A stretch of 64,000 bases of DNA from Methanocorpusculum labreanum Z (GTDB lineage: Archaea; Halobacteriota; Methanomicrobia; Methanomicrobiales; Methanocorpusculaceae), in assembly GCF_000015765.1 (NCBI RefSeq), contig NC_008942.1, positions 883,921 to 947,920 of the forward strand, given 5' to 3'. The notes beneath the pieces are model-generated. The model did not search any database. It had not been told where the DNA came from and saw only the letters and a program-made list of their open reading frames with translations. Each line of letters begins with the position of its first letter. Within the stretch, counting starts at the first letter, position 1. The translations under genes and the position numbers were made by a program. Of this stretch, positions 1 through 9,177 are shown piece after piece.

Positions 1-597
1 TATTAGATATGATAATCCAACAAAGGGAAGTGTTGGTTCGAGTAAGGTGAATAGGAGAACCACAGATATAATTTGTGCGATAAGGTTGGTATTGTTCACA
101 TGGTTTTTGAGGTCGATACGATTATATGCGAATAATATCACACTGAAATTGCTGCTCCAAGCCCTGATAAGGACAGATATTATCACAAGAGCGAATAACC
201 AGATTACATCAGTTGCAACTGTATCTCCAATATTAAATATTGTTGGAGATAAAAGTGCAAAGATTAGTCCAATGGGGGTTACTATGAGAAGAATCACCAG
301 TGTTCCAATGAGGGAGGTGTTAAAAGTAATTACTGCTTTTTTTCGATCTCCGCGCTGGAGGTCAATGGTGAGATAGCGTGATATTGCTTCATTAACTACA
401 TCTATAAATAGAGTGATAAAACTGGTAAAAGATGTGGCAAGAGGAATCAATCCATAGGCTGATTCACCAAGAGTCTCAAGAAAAAATGGAACTAAGGCAA
501 GACCTATGACCAGATTGATGGTCAAATATGCTAAATTTGAAAGCAGATTTTTTGGTAATTGCTTTTGAAATTGGATATCAAGTGTTTTCTCGGACAT
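1..597 (-). CDS. Wzx-like polysaccharide flippase, N-terminal part (runs off window)
   Basis: The reverse strand is open from an ATG at 597 to the window edge (199 codons), so the C-terminus is missing. The translation begins MSEKTLDIQF and has hydrophobic segments at about residues 20-40, 45-65, 85-120, 130-155 and 170-195. The pattern VPFFLETLGESAYGLIPLA in the first helices is typical of the oligosaccharide flippase/Wzx (PF01943, MOP) family, which moves lipid-linked sugar chains across the membrane. It lies upstream in the same direction as nothing in view but beside glycosyltransferase genes on the same strand, which fits a surface-polysaccharide or glycoprotein locus. The family call rests on the N-terminal pattern only; another MOP exporter is possible. 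Confidence 0.75.
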   Translation of the reverse strand, partial: MSEKTLDIQFQKQLPKNLLSNLAYLTINLVIGLALVPFFLETLGESAYGLIPLATSFTSFITLFIDVVNEAISRYLTIDLQRGDRKKAVITFNTSLIGTLVILLIVTPIGLIFALLSPTIFNIGDTVATDVIWLFALVIISVLIRAWSSNFSVILFAYNRIDLKNHVNNTNLIAQIISVVLLFTLLEPTLPFVGLSYLI

Positions 598-651
598 GCT
601 AAACGTTTCATATTTTCAATATTTCAATGAATTAGGTGGGCAAAACACAAC

Positions 652-2244
652 CTATGATGGGACCAAATAATCAATTACTCCACTTGAACACACAATATTA
701 TAGTTAGAATTATAGATAATTTCTTGCTTATATACTCTCCAAGGAATTAAAGTAACCCAATCCTTATTTGAAACAGATAACTGTGGCAATCCCCAATTAA
801 CAACCATATCCTTATTTACAGGCGTTAAATTTCCCTTTAGCAAAGGAAGAATATCACAATCATCCGTGAAAACACTGTAACTATCTCGTATTAATCCAAT
901 ACGGATTGGATTATTTTTAGTTATAATTGCCAAACCAATTGCACCTGTCGTATACACATCTGAAGAAATAGGTTGTGTTGAATATACATAAGACCACAAT
1001 CCGATTTCAGATATTTGCGGGTATGATTCAAATTTACTTGGTTCATCTAGGTTAGTTACAAATGTAAATGCTATCAACACAACAGTCAAAATAATAAATA
1101 TCGTCGCAAGCACCTGCCCAATTTTTTTGAGCTTTACATCTTGTTTTAATGTGCACACCCTTGCAAAGATGAGGACAGAAGGGGTGATTAGCATCAACAA
1201 AGCACCTAAGTTTACAACTAGAATTATTCGTGTCAAAATAAATATAATGATTCCCAGCAATATTGTTATAAGAATAATATCAATTGAGTCTATTGTCTTA
1301 TTTTTACTTAAATATATTTTTAACAGCCAATGACCATAAATAATAATGACTAAAGCACAGGTAGTAAAACGTAAAATCTGAAGAATAGCGATTTCATATG
1401 TTGATGTGAAGTAATATGGTGCTAATGGAGAAATAGAAGCGGACTCGCTAACTCCAAGAAATTGATAAGCATAGATTAGAAATTTATCAATACTTGAAAT
1501 ACCGAATTCATTCATAGTGCCGATAGCATTATAAAATATATAATAATACGTATTTAACTCGAATATCATAAGGCCTGAAATGATCATGAGGAGGAGTATA
1601 TGTGATTTTGGAATAATATAGCGAATATCCAAATTATAGAATTTCACACGGATGAACTGAATTAGCACTACCGCTGTAAAACAAAATATAAGAGAAAATA
1701 CCATTGCCATATAATTGTATGAGATATAATTTAATGAGAGAAGAACAATTATTAAACAGATGAATATTGAATTTTTATATGAATTTTCCCCTATTTTATT
1801 CTCTAAGTCCATAAATATAAGATAAATTATAAGGAAGTAGAGAATCATACCAATGGTATGGATCCAATACACGTTATAATCTGAAGTTGAAATAGAGCAA
1901 AATAAACATCCCATTAATATTGTTGCTAAAATAATATTTTTGGATATCCTATACAATATAAGACACACAATTGCTGATAATGGGATGATAGATATGGGTA
2001 GAGTTAATAGAGAATCAGGGGAAATCCCAAGAATCAGACAAATCATTGCTCCAAAAGAATGATAACCAATCACAGTTGAAAGAAATCCATTACCATAATA
2101 TACAAAGTCTAGAAAACTAACAATATTTTGTGGAAGAAAAGCATCAGAATTCCCATAGGTGTAGAGGAAGGAGTATACAACTAGAAATAGATATAATATT
2201 ATACCTATTTTGAATTGCTGATTATGACTCAATTTCATCATCAT
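652..2244 (-). CDS. Multi-spanning membrane protein of the polysaccharide locus
   Basis: About 530 residues with ten or more predicted membrane helices across the first 400 residues, then a soluble C-terminal segment of about 130 residues. This layout resembles GT-C glycosyltransferases or polysaccharide polymerases, but I see no diagnostic motif, so the function is unassigned. I place the start at an ATG-ATG-ATG cluster (2244) because GGAGAA lies just upstream at a good spacing. A TTG at 2271 would extend the protein by nine residues and overlap the preceding glycosyltransferase stop by four bases. Codon use is AT-rich compared with the 20-60 kb part of the window, as is common for surface-sugar loci that move between strains. 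Confidence 0.7.
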   Translation of the reverse strand: MMMKLSHNQQFKIGIILYLFLVVYSFLYTYGNSDAFLPQNIVSFLDFVYYGNGFLSTVIGYHSFGAMICLILGISPDSLLTLPISIIPLSAIVCLILYRISKNIILATILMGCLFCSISTSDYNVYWIHTIGMILYFLIIYLIFMDLENKIGENSYKNSIFICLIIVLLSLNYISYNYMAMVFSLIFCFTAVVLIQFIRVKFYNLDIRYIIPKSHILLLMIISGLMIFELNTYYYIFYNAIGTMNEFGISSIDKFLIYAYQFLGVSESASISPLAPYYFTSTYEIAILQILRFTTCALVIIIYGHWLLKIYLSKNKTIDSIDIILITILLGIIIFILTRIILVVNLGALLMLITPSVLIFARVCTLKQDVKLKKIGQVLATIFIILTVVLIAFTFVTNLDEPSKFESYPQISEIGLWSYVYSTQPISSDVYTTGAIGLAIITKNNPIRIGLIRDSYSVFTDDCDILPLLKGNLTPVNKDMVVNWGLPQLSVSNKDWVTLIPWRVYKQEIIYNSNYNIVCSSGVIDYLVPS

Positions 2245-2267
2245 ATTATTTCTCCAGACATAAACAC

Positions 2268-3449
2268 TCAATTTTTCTTAAAGTTTCTATTTAAATTATT
2301 GATTTTATCAATCATATCGGTATATTTTTGAATTCCTCTATTCAAATCAAACATCTGAGCCCGCTCCTTGCATCTTCGTGACATAGATTCGCGCAAATCG
2401 GGATTATACAGAATTTTTTGTATAAAATAGAGCATACTTAGTTCACCTTCATCCAATGGTTCATCTGCAACATGATAAATTCCGGTCATTTTATTTGTAA
2501 CGAATCCACACGAGTTATCAAAGCCTAATATTTCTTCAATTCCCTCTGAGCAGTTCGCCGCTACAACCGGGCATCCAACTGCCATAGCCTCTACAAGGAC
2601 GTTTGGAAGGGCTTCAGATAATGATGACAGAACAAACAAATCCGCCCTTGCAACATATTTATATGGGTTTTTAGACCACCCAAGAAATACAACGTCCTCT
2701 TTAACACCCAAATCTATGGTGAGATTCATAAGATACTCTAATTCAGGCCCCTCTCCACAAAGAACTAGTCTACACTGAATCGTTCTTCTAAGTTCAGCAA
2801 AAACACGAAGAATATGCCACTGGCCTTTGACAGAAGACAGTCTGCCAACAGTGATAATTGTTTTAACTTTGTGGTTGAAGATTTCTGTTTTAACCTCCTC
2901 TAATGATAATTTATTGATTTGAATAACATCAATTGGATTATGTATTACATGAATCTTCTGATAATTCACACCGTATAATATCACCAACTCATTTTTCACC
3001 CCATTTGAAACAGCAATTGCAGATGTATTAGTTATTTTTAGTAAAAAAATCGAAATCTTCTTTAATATTTGTGTAAAAATATGGCAATTTTTGTTTGAAG
3101 GCATACCATGAAAGGAAATTATGGGATGTACACCAGTAATCAGGGATGAAATTATATTAACTACATTATCCTCTGGTAAAATAGATAGAGATACCTTTGG
3201 ATTATATTTTCTCAGTAAAAGTATATAACGTAGAATAACAAGTGGAAATTTGCATAATCTAGCAAGTCCTGAAATCTGTTTTCCAGATAAAAGAATATAA
3301 GGAGAATTTACATTATATTTTATTTTAGACTCATGTATGATCACTAACTCGTTAGATATAGAGGTAGGAAGAGAATTTGCCAAACTTACAGCAACTCTTT
3401 CAGCCCCTCCCCCCTCTATCGATCCTAAAAGAATTAATAGGTCAGTCAT
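2268..3449 (-). CDS. Glycosyltransferase family 4
   Basis: A 393-residue protein with the GT-B layout of family GT4. The N-terminal nucleotide-binding-like start LLILLGSIEGGGAERVAVSLA contains the GGAER signature seen in many GT4 enzymes. The C-terminal donor domain carries IITVGRLSSVKGQ (about residue 200), LCGEGPE, and the E-x7-E region in SSLSEALPNVLVEAMAVGCPVVA. It should transfer a sugar from a nucleotide-sugar donor to a growing lipid-linked chain at the cytoplasmic face. It ends against the start of the multi-TM gene, which suggests co-transcription. Donor and acceptor cannot be told from sequence. Confidence 0.88.
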   Translation of the reverse strand: MTDLLILLGSIEGGGAERVAVSLANSLPTSISNELVIIHESKIKYNVNSPYILLSGKQISGLARLCKFPLVILRYILLLRKYNPKVSLSILPEDNVVNIISSLITGVHPIISFHGMPSNKNCHIFTQILKKISIFLLKITNTSAIAVSNGVKNELVILYGVNYQKIHVIHNPIDVIQINKLSLEEVKTEIFNHKVKTIITVGRLSSVKGQWHILRVFAELRRTIQCRLVLCGEGPELEYLMNLTIDLGVKEDVVFLGWSKNPYKYVARADLFVLSSLSEALPNVLVEAMAVGCPVVAANCSEGIEEILGFDNSCGFVTNKMTGIYHVADEPLDEGELSMLYFIQKILYNPDLRESMSRRCKERAQMFDLNRGIQKYTDMIDKINNLNRNFKKN

Positions 3450-3673
3450 ACTACACCATCAAGATCATATCTACATCAGCAAGATGAAATGGAATTGTAA
3501 TAATATCAATAGAGGTAATCCGTGTCTTCATCGGTGAAATCTCCAACTAATCAACATCGTATCCAATACTATTACCATGTTGAAATAATGCCTCTGTAAA
3601 TGAAAAGCGCATATATCTAACACCAACAACATAGACAGTAATATTTTCGCCTGATTTTTGAACCATGAGATTT

Positions 3674-3682
3674 CCCCCCCCC
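3674..3682. repeat. Nine-base C/G homopolymer
   Basis: Nine consecutive C on the plus strand, read as G9 on the minus strand, followed after seven bases by an ATG (3666) in the direction of the glycosyltransferase gene. Long G/C runs are rare in AT-rich DNA and are classical slipped-strand sites. Here the run lies outside any intact gene, so a regulatory or phase-variation role is only a possibility. Confidence 0.5.
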
Positions 3683-3700
3683 TAATTTTTTGTGTACTAG

Positions 3701-3886
3701 TTATTCTGACTTATAGCCAAAAGAAGATTGTGCTTTGTTATTATCAAGTTTGTCCAATCGATATGTCAACTCGTTGGACAGAGGTTTTTCATAATGACTA
3801 AATCTTCTTGAAATAACATAAATCAACTCATCTCACTTTTGAGAAGGGATCCAGCGGAGATATGTCAAATCAAACTTCTTTGAGAT
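3701..3886 (-). pseudogene. Unidentified coding remnant with internal stop
   Basis: One minus-strand frame reads ISKKFDLTYLRWIPSQK, an in-frame TGA (3835-3833), then DELIYVISRRFSHYEKPLSN and about 20 more codons to a TAA at 3703. The residue pattern looks protein-like on both sides of the stop and stays in the same frame, so I read it as the end of a decayed gene. I cannot name the family. Its position beside the polysaccharide genes suggests former cargo of that locus. Confidence 0.35.
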
Positions 3887-4023
3887 TTAACACTAATTTG
3901 CAAATTGTATATTATCCTTGAGCACTATTTGTTCATGAGACGTCTCACGAACTAAAGTTCGTGAACTTCTGAAATCCATTCTGCAATTGCGCTAACGTCA
4001 ATAATTGAAACGTTATAATATTT

Positions 4024-4334
4024 ATGAAAAATTCTAACGAGCCATTTTTAACAGGAAGTACTTTCTTCCTGTACGTTGAATACTATGTATGGAGACTTCC
4101 AGTAGCTTCAGTCTAAATCGAGCATATCACGAGCTTTATGAATAATCTTGGTGATTACCTCTCCGATGTCAATAAAATTCCAGAGGACGCAACGTTTATT
4201 TATGCAGAACCTAGTGTATGTTCTATTTTTCTTTCAATGTTACAAATATCGAGCTTGGAGATGAAACAGCTGATGAACTTATCCCGTTGAATGAACCTAT
4301 TTTTGAAAATACCTTTGGATTCATCTTGAAATAA
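4024..4334 (+). pseudogene. Unidentified frameshifted coding remnant
   Basis: On the plus strand, protein-like stretches continue across at least two frame changes: ATG at 4024 (NSNEPFLTGSTFFLYVEYY), then NNLGDYLSDVNKIPEDATFI from about 4138, then NVTNIELGDETADELIPLNE ending at a TAA at 4334. The pieces read as one disrupted gene, perhaps the extracytoplasmic tail of a membrane glycosyltransferase given the neighbourhood, but no family is recognised. It ends about 50 bases from the convergent UDP-glucuronate epimerase gene. Confidence 0.35.
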
Positions 4335-4385
4335 TAACACGCCACCCTCAGAAAAATTAGTCTACATATGAAAAAATGGAGAGGT

Positions 4386-5399
4386 TTATTTCGCAGAATA
4401 GACGATTGGGCAGACTTGAGGTATAAAGTATTTCTTATACCACTCCACAAATTTCCCCAGCCCCACCTCGACACTCGTCTCCGGCTTAAATCCAAAATCC
4501 CACACCAAATCATCCACATCAGCATATGTCTGATACACATCACCCGGCTGCATCGGCAAGAACTCTTTCTTCGCTTCTCTCCCGATGCACTTTTCCAGCA
4601 CCTCGATGAAGTACATCAGCTTTTCCGGGTGATTATTACCAATATTATACAACTTGTAGCGATCACCATTTTCATCTGCTGCGGGTGGGTGCTCAAGCAT
4701 ATTTTCTATTCCCTGAACGATATCATCTATATACGTAAAGTCCCGGTACATATCTCCATTATTGAAGATCTGAATGGTCTCACCGGCAAGAATCTTCCTG
4801 GTAAAGCTAAAGTATGCCATATCCGGACGCCCATAAGGACCATATACAGTAAAGAAACGAAGACCGGTTGTCGGGATACCATAAAGATGACTATATGTAT
4901 ATGCCATCAGTTCATTGCTTTTTTTGGTTGCCGCATACAGACTGATTGGCCTGCTTACATCATCATCCGTTGAAAATGGAGTCTTCTCCTGATTTCCATA
5001 CACAGAAGAGCTGGATGCATATATCAGATGCTCAGCCGGGTGGTGACGGCAAGCTTCCAGAATATTGAAAAATCCAATTATGTTACTATCGATATACACC
5101 TGAGGATTGTCGATAGAGTAGCGAACACCTGCCTGTGCAGCCAGATTCACAACAATATCTGGTTTATATTTAGTAAATACATTCTCTACCTCTGATTTAT
5201 CAGCCAAATCGCCCTTTACAAAAATAAAATCAGGATAGTCCTTTAGGATAGCGAGACGTGCATATTTTAAGTTGACATCATAATAGGAGTTGATATTATC
5301 GTAGCCGATAACCTGGATTCCCTGTTCCAGGAGTTTTTTGGATAAATGAAAGCCAATAAACCCGGCAGCCCCGGTAATGAGTATCGTATCTAATGACAT
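4386..5399 (-). CDS. UDP-glucuronate 4-epimerase (SDR family)
   Basis: A 337-residue extended short-chain dehydrogenase. The NAD-binding motif TGAAGFIG lies at residues 9-16, NLAAQAGVRYS at about 87, the catalytic SSSSVYG at about 128, and Y-x3-K in YAATKKSN at about 154. The AQAGVRYSIDNPQVY segment and ALRFFTVYGP-like LRFFTVYGPYGRPDMA region match UDP-glucuronate 4-epimerases of the CapI/GAE type. It would interconvert UDP-glucuronate and UDP-galacturonate. GalU and UDP-glucose dehydrogenase, which make its substrate, are encoded 1.3-3.5 kb away on the other strand. It starts divergently from the methyltransferase gene. Confidence 0.88.
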   Translation of the reverse strand: MSLDTILITGAAGFIGFHLSKKLLEQGIQVIGYDNINSYYDVNLKYARLAILKDYPDFIFVKGDLADKSEVENVFTKYKPDIVVNLAAQAGVRYSIDNPQVYIDSNIIGFFNILEACRHHPAEHLIYASSSSVYGNQEKTPFSTDDDVSRPISLYAATKKSNELMAYTYSHLYGIPTTGLRFFTVYGPYGRPDMAYFSFTRKILAGETIQIFNNGDMYRDFTYIDDIVQGIENMLEHPPAADENGDRYKLYNIGNNHPEKLMYFIEVLEKCIGREAKKEFLPMQPGDVYQTYADVDDLVWDFGFKPETSVEVGLGKFVEWYKKYFIPQVCPIVYSAK

Positions 5400-5479
5400 T
5401 ACATCATATACATTCAGGTTATATACCCATTATTCTTTGGATAAAGATTATCCCTGATAAGAAATATATACTTTGTTCT

Positions 5480-6490
5480 ATGATAAAAAGACGTATAATG
5501 GAAATAACTAGAGATATATCATTTCGCCTTCCTTATGGAGATGTGATAATCAATTGCTTTTTTGGAAAATATTATACTAAACTAATAAAATCTGACGAGA
5601 TGTCAACTGGTGGGAGTTGTGATGCCAGATATTGTTATTCTGTGTGGATGCGCCATCTGATAAACTATTACAATGAATCGGGAAAGATACCAAGTATAGT
5701 GGTTGAATTTGGTCCTGGGGACAGTATAGGTACTGGTATCGCTGCATTGTTAAGTGGGTGCGATCAGTATTATGCCCTTGATTTCATGAAATATTCTGGT
5801 ATGGAAAATGTAATGAATATATATGACCAGATGATAACTCTTTTCAAAAATCATACAGATGTTCCAGATGATAGAGAATATCCTAAAATCAAACCAAAGT
5901 TAGAATCTTATAAATTTCCAGATCACATTATTTCACCAGAAGTAATCGATAAGAATCTTTCTGATGAAAGGCTAGACGCAATTAAAGAATCTCTTAATAA
6001 TCTATCTAACGATCACAATATAATCATTAATAATATGATATCATATCTTGCTCCATGGGAAAATACGATACTCCCGGAAATTAATCCAGAGTTGATTTTC
6101 TCACAAGCAGTACTTGAACACATAGACAATTTAGAAAATGCATACTCTGTAATGGCATCAATATCAGTGAAAGAAACCTATATGTCACATGACATAGATT
6201 TCAAATCTCATGGATGTTCCAAATACTGGAATGGACAATGGTCATATAGTGACTCACTATGGCAAACAATTCGAGGTACCAGACCCTATTTCATTAATCG
6301 TGAGCCACTTTCAACGCATCTGAAATTATTTTCAAAAAATGGATTCAAAATAATAAAATGTATTCAAAATAATGAAGGATTTGGCAGCTCAAGTATCTCT
6401 AGAAAAAAGCTCAGAGGTAAATTTACTAGATTATCGGATGATGACTTTCAAACATCATCAGCATATATTCTTGCAAAATACAATGAGTAA
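5480..6490 (+). CDS. SAM-dependent methyltransferase of the polysaccharide locus
   Basis: A class I methyltransferase-like protein of about 337 residues. Motif I is VVEFGPGDSIGTGIAAL, followed by YALDF where the acidic residue would contact the SAM ribose. A second conserved patch is ELIFSQAVLEHIDNLENAY, typical of family 11/25-type methyltransferases. AT-rich composition matches the surrounding sugar genes, so a sugar or lipid-linked glycan acceptor is the likely substrate. The open frame extends upstream to 5393, overlapping the divergent epimerase start. I prefer the ATG at 5480; 5498 is also possible and no strong ribosome site decides it. Confidence 0.7.
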   Translation: MIKRRIMEITRDISFRLPYGDVIINCFFGKYYTKLIKSDEMSTGGSCDARYCYSVWMRHLINYYNESGKIPSIVVEFGPGDSIGTGIAALLSGCDQYYALDFMKYSGMENVMNIYDQMITLFKNHTDVPDDREYPKIKPKLESYKFPDHIISPEVIDKNLSDERLDAIKESLNNLSNDHNIIINNMISYLAPWENTILPEINPELIFSQAVLEHIDNLENAYSVMASISVKETYMSHDIDFKSHGCSKYWNGQWSYSDSLWQTIRGTRPYFINREPLSTHLKLFSKNGFKIIKCIQNNEGFGSSSISRKKLRGKFTRLSDDDFQTSSAYILAKYNE

Positions 6491-6710
6491 AATTTGATCT
6501 GATGGCTTTGAATAATATGAAAACACTCTTCACACAACTGACTTATACAAAGGACGCAAAAACAGCATTGCACAATGCAGGCGTTTGTCTGAGATGATCG
6601 AATAGTCTGAGTATGCACAATTGAATACTGGGTATGATGCTATGAAAAAAACGTATAATAATCGAAGAGAGACATATTTTAACTATTTTTCATCAGGAGA
6701 GAATCAATTC

Positions 6711-7580
6711 ATGAAACAGGTTCGAAAGGCAGTCATCCCTGCCGCAGGATGGGGGACGCGCTTCTTCCCGATCACAAAAGCGATGCCAAAGGAGATGGTG
6801 CCGGTCGTTGACAAACCGGTCATCCAATATGTTGTCGAAGAAGCGGTTGCATCCGGGTGCGATGACATCCTGATCATCACCGGCAAAAACAAACGCGCTA
6901 TAGAGGATCACTTTGACAATTCCCAGGAGCTTAACGAACATCTGAGAAACAGCGGGGATCTAAAGCTACTTGCCGAAAGTGAAAAACTTGCAGATCTTGC
7001 CGACATCCACTTCATCAGACAAAAAGAGCAGAAGGGTCTTGGAGATGCTATTCTCTGTGCTAAGCAGCATGTGGGTGATGAACCGTTTACTGTTCTTCTT
7101 GGGGACACGATCTGCATACCCGATGCTGAGGCAAAGCCATGCACGGCACAGTTAATCGATATCTACAAAAGATACAAACTCCCGGTCATCGGCGTGGAAA
7201 CCGTTCCTGAACATAAGATCAAAGATTATGGCATCATTGATGGTATACTTCTTGAAGAAAGGCTCTATCAGATCAAAGACATCATAGAAAAACCAACTCC
7301 CGAAGAGGCTCCATCCAATGTCGGAGCAATGGGCAGATATCTGCTCACCCCGGAGATCTTTGCGATTCTTGAGGATACAAAGCCTGGCAGAAAAGGCGAG
7401 ATCCAGCTGACCGATGCACTGAGGCATTATGATGCATCACTTGGATATGTTGCTAAAAATACGAGATATGATATTGGTGATATTCCCGGGTGGATGGTTT
7501 CAAATCTCCAGCTTCTCTTGAAACATCCGCTCTACGGCGATATGATCCGAGATGCGCTGGAAAAAGAACTGAATCAATAA
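6711..7580 (+). CDS. galU: UTP-glucose-1-phosphate uridylyltransferase
   Basis: Makes UDP-glucose from glucose-1-phosphate and UTP. The start VRKAVIPAAGWGTRFFPITK carries the nucleotidyltransferase signature G-x-G-T-R-F/L-P-x-T-K. PKEMVPVVDKPVIQYVVEEA follows, with later ILIITGKNKRAIEDHFD and VLLGD motifs typical of GalU. From the ATG at 6711 the length is 289 residues, normal for the family, and GGAGA lies nine bases upstream; the in-frame ATG at 6621 would add an unlikely 30-residue leader. Together with the UDP-glucose dehydrogenase downstream it supplies UDP-glucuronate for the epimerase. Confidence 0.93.
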   Translation: MKQVRKAVIPAAGWGTRFFPITKAMPKEMVPVVDKPVIQYVVEEAVASGCDDILIITGKNKRAIEDHFDNSQELNEHLRNSGDLKLLAESEKLADLADIHFIRQKEQKGLGDAILCAKQHVGDEPFTVLLGDTICIPDAEAKPCTAQLIDIYKRYKLPVIGVETVPEHKIKDYGIIDGILLEERLYQIKDIIEKPTPEEAPSNVGAMGRYLLTPEIFAILEDTKPGRKGEIQLTDALRHYDASLGYVAKNTRYDIGDIPGWMVSNLQLLLKHPLYGDMIRDALEKELNQ

Positions 7581-7750
7581 TGATACGATCTCAGCCCCAG
7601 GTCTGACTAATCGCGGATTCTGTTCAATACATCCATCTCTCTTTTTCTCTTGTGTCCGTACTCATCCTTTCTTTAACCACTCTGAAGGAGCAACGGCTGA
7701 TCCGACAAAAATCCCAGAGTCTATAACTCTGTAACTGAAATAGTATAGGC

Positions 7751-8944
7751 ATGAAAATTACTGTCGCAGGAGTAGGATATGTCGGTCTTTCCCTAGCTGT
7801 GCTTCTTGCACAGAATCATAGTGTCACCGCAGTGACCACAACACAGAAGAAAGCCGACATGATTAATGCAAAAAAATCTCCGATTGCAGATTGCGAAATC
7901 GAAGAGTATCTCGCAGAAAAACCGCTGGATCTTACCGTCACGACCGATAAAGAAGCAGCATACCGAGATGCTGAGTTCATTGTTATCGCCACCCCGACGA
8001 ATTATGAAACAGCTACACATCACTTTGATACCTCCGCTGTCGAGGATGTCATCGAAATCGCCAAACGCTTGAACCCAAATGCAGTGCTTGTCATCAAATC
8101 AACCGTTCCCGTCGGCTATACTAAAGCGGTCAGTGAAAAATACGGGCTGAATACTATCATCTTCTCCCCGGAATTTTTGCGCGAGGGAAAAGCTCTGTAT
8201 GATAATCTGTATCCGAGCCGGATCATCGTAGGTGCGCCGAAAGATAACGCAAAACTCGTTTCTGCAGCGCAGACCTTCGCGGATTTACTCCTGCAGGGAG
8301 CTGTCAAAAAAGACGTTCCTGTTCTCATCACGGACCCGACAGAAGCAGAAGCCATCAAACTCTTTGCAAACACCTACCTCGCGCTTCGTGTCAGCTTCTT
8401 CAACGAGCTGGACACCTATGCTGAAGCAAAAGGTATGAACACAAAGCAGATCATCGACGGGGTCTGTCTTGACCCGCGTATCGGCGGTCATTATAACAAC
8501 CCGTCCTTTGGCTACGGGGGTTACTGTCTCCCGAAGGATACGAAACAGCTGCTGGCAAATTTTCAGGGTGTCCCAAACAAGGTTGTACGTGCAATCGTTG
8601 AGTCCAACGAAACCAGGATGGATGTTATCGCGGACCGTGTTCTGGAAAAAGCAGGCGGCCTTCCGTGCACGGTCGGCGTGTACAGGCTCACCATGAAGTC
8701 CGGATCGGATAACTTCCGTGCATCGAGCATCCAGGGTGTCATGCAGCGTCTGCAGGCACTGGGAGCCGAAATCATCGTCTATGAGCCGACGCTGACAGAT
8801 GATATGTTTGGTTCCTGGCGTGTGGTGCATTCTCTTGATATGTTCAACAAGGAGGCTGCGGTGATCGTGGCAAATCGGTATGATCCGGAGCTTGAGGGTA
8901 TGATGGAGAAGGTGTATACGCGGGATCTATACTTCAGGGATTGA
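7751..8944 (+). CDS. ugd: UDP-glucose 6-dehydrogenase
   Basis: A 397-residue enzyme of the short (E. coli Ugd-like) type. It oxidises UDP-glucose to UDP-glucuronate with two NAD. The Rossmann start [20 protein letters not shown] has GxGxx[32 protein letters not shown] and the catalytic-cysteine motif [14 protein letters not shown] (about residues 255-268) are all intact. It lies 170 bp after galU in the same direction. The C-terminal UDP-binding domain is complete. Confidence 0.95.
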   Translation: MKITVAGVGYVGLSLAVLLAQNHSVTAVTTTQKKADMINAKKSPIADCEIEEYLAEKPLDLTVTTDKEAAYRDAEFIVIATPTNYETATHHFDTSAVEDVIEIAKRLNPNAVLVIKSTVPVGYTKAVSEKYGLNTIIFSPEFLREGKALYDNLYPSRIIVGAPKDNAKLVSAAQTFADLLLQGAVKKDVPVLITDPTEAEAIKLFANTYLALRVSFFNELDTYAEAKGMNTKQIIDGVCLDPRIGGHYNNPSFGYGGYCLPKDTKQLLANFQGVPNKVVRAIVESNETRMDVIADRVLEKAGGLPCTVGVYRLTMKSGSDNFRASSIQGVMQRLQALGAEIIVYEPTLTDDMFGSWRVVHSLDMFNKEAAVIVANRYDPELEGMMEKVYTRDLYFRD

Positions 8945-9177
8945 GCGAAAAACACATCATTCCTTGTTGATTATTATAGATTCAGATAGAGAGATGAAAT
9001 GGGTCAAATTATATATGACCCCTCTGTTTGCATGAGGGATCCACCCCCCATTCAAATCACATTATGGTATATCAATGGGGATAGTTCCAAGAGTTGACAT
9101 TTCAATTCTTAGGGGTTATGTACATTATCACAAATCTATTGACTGCACAGAAAAATGAAGTAATTGATGAAATATAA

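Larger units (their letters stand above)
3450..4385. other. Gene-poor, AT-rich stretch with decayed coding remnants
   Basis: No intact gene fits here. It holds two remnants described separately (3701-3886 minus, 4024-4334 plus), a run of nine C (3674-3682), and a perfect 8-bp inverted repeat TCACGAAC-taaa-GTTCGTGA near 3948-3967. On the minus strand a 39-codon ORF starts at 3666, eight bases after the G9 run, and a second short ORF of about 26 codons runs towards the glycosyltransferase start at 3449. Neither short ORF is recognisable. Composition and broken frames suggest turnover of cargo genes in the polysaccharide locus. Confidence 0.6.

Noticed and set aside
4223-4973. Open frames opposite and overlapping the UDP-glucuronate epimerase end
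   Set aside because: Shadows of the epimerase gene; only the broken remnant up to 4334 has protein-like sequence.
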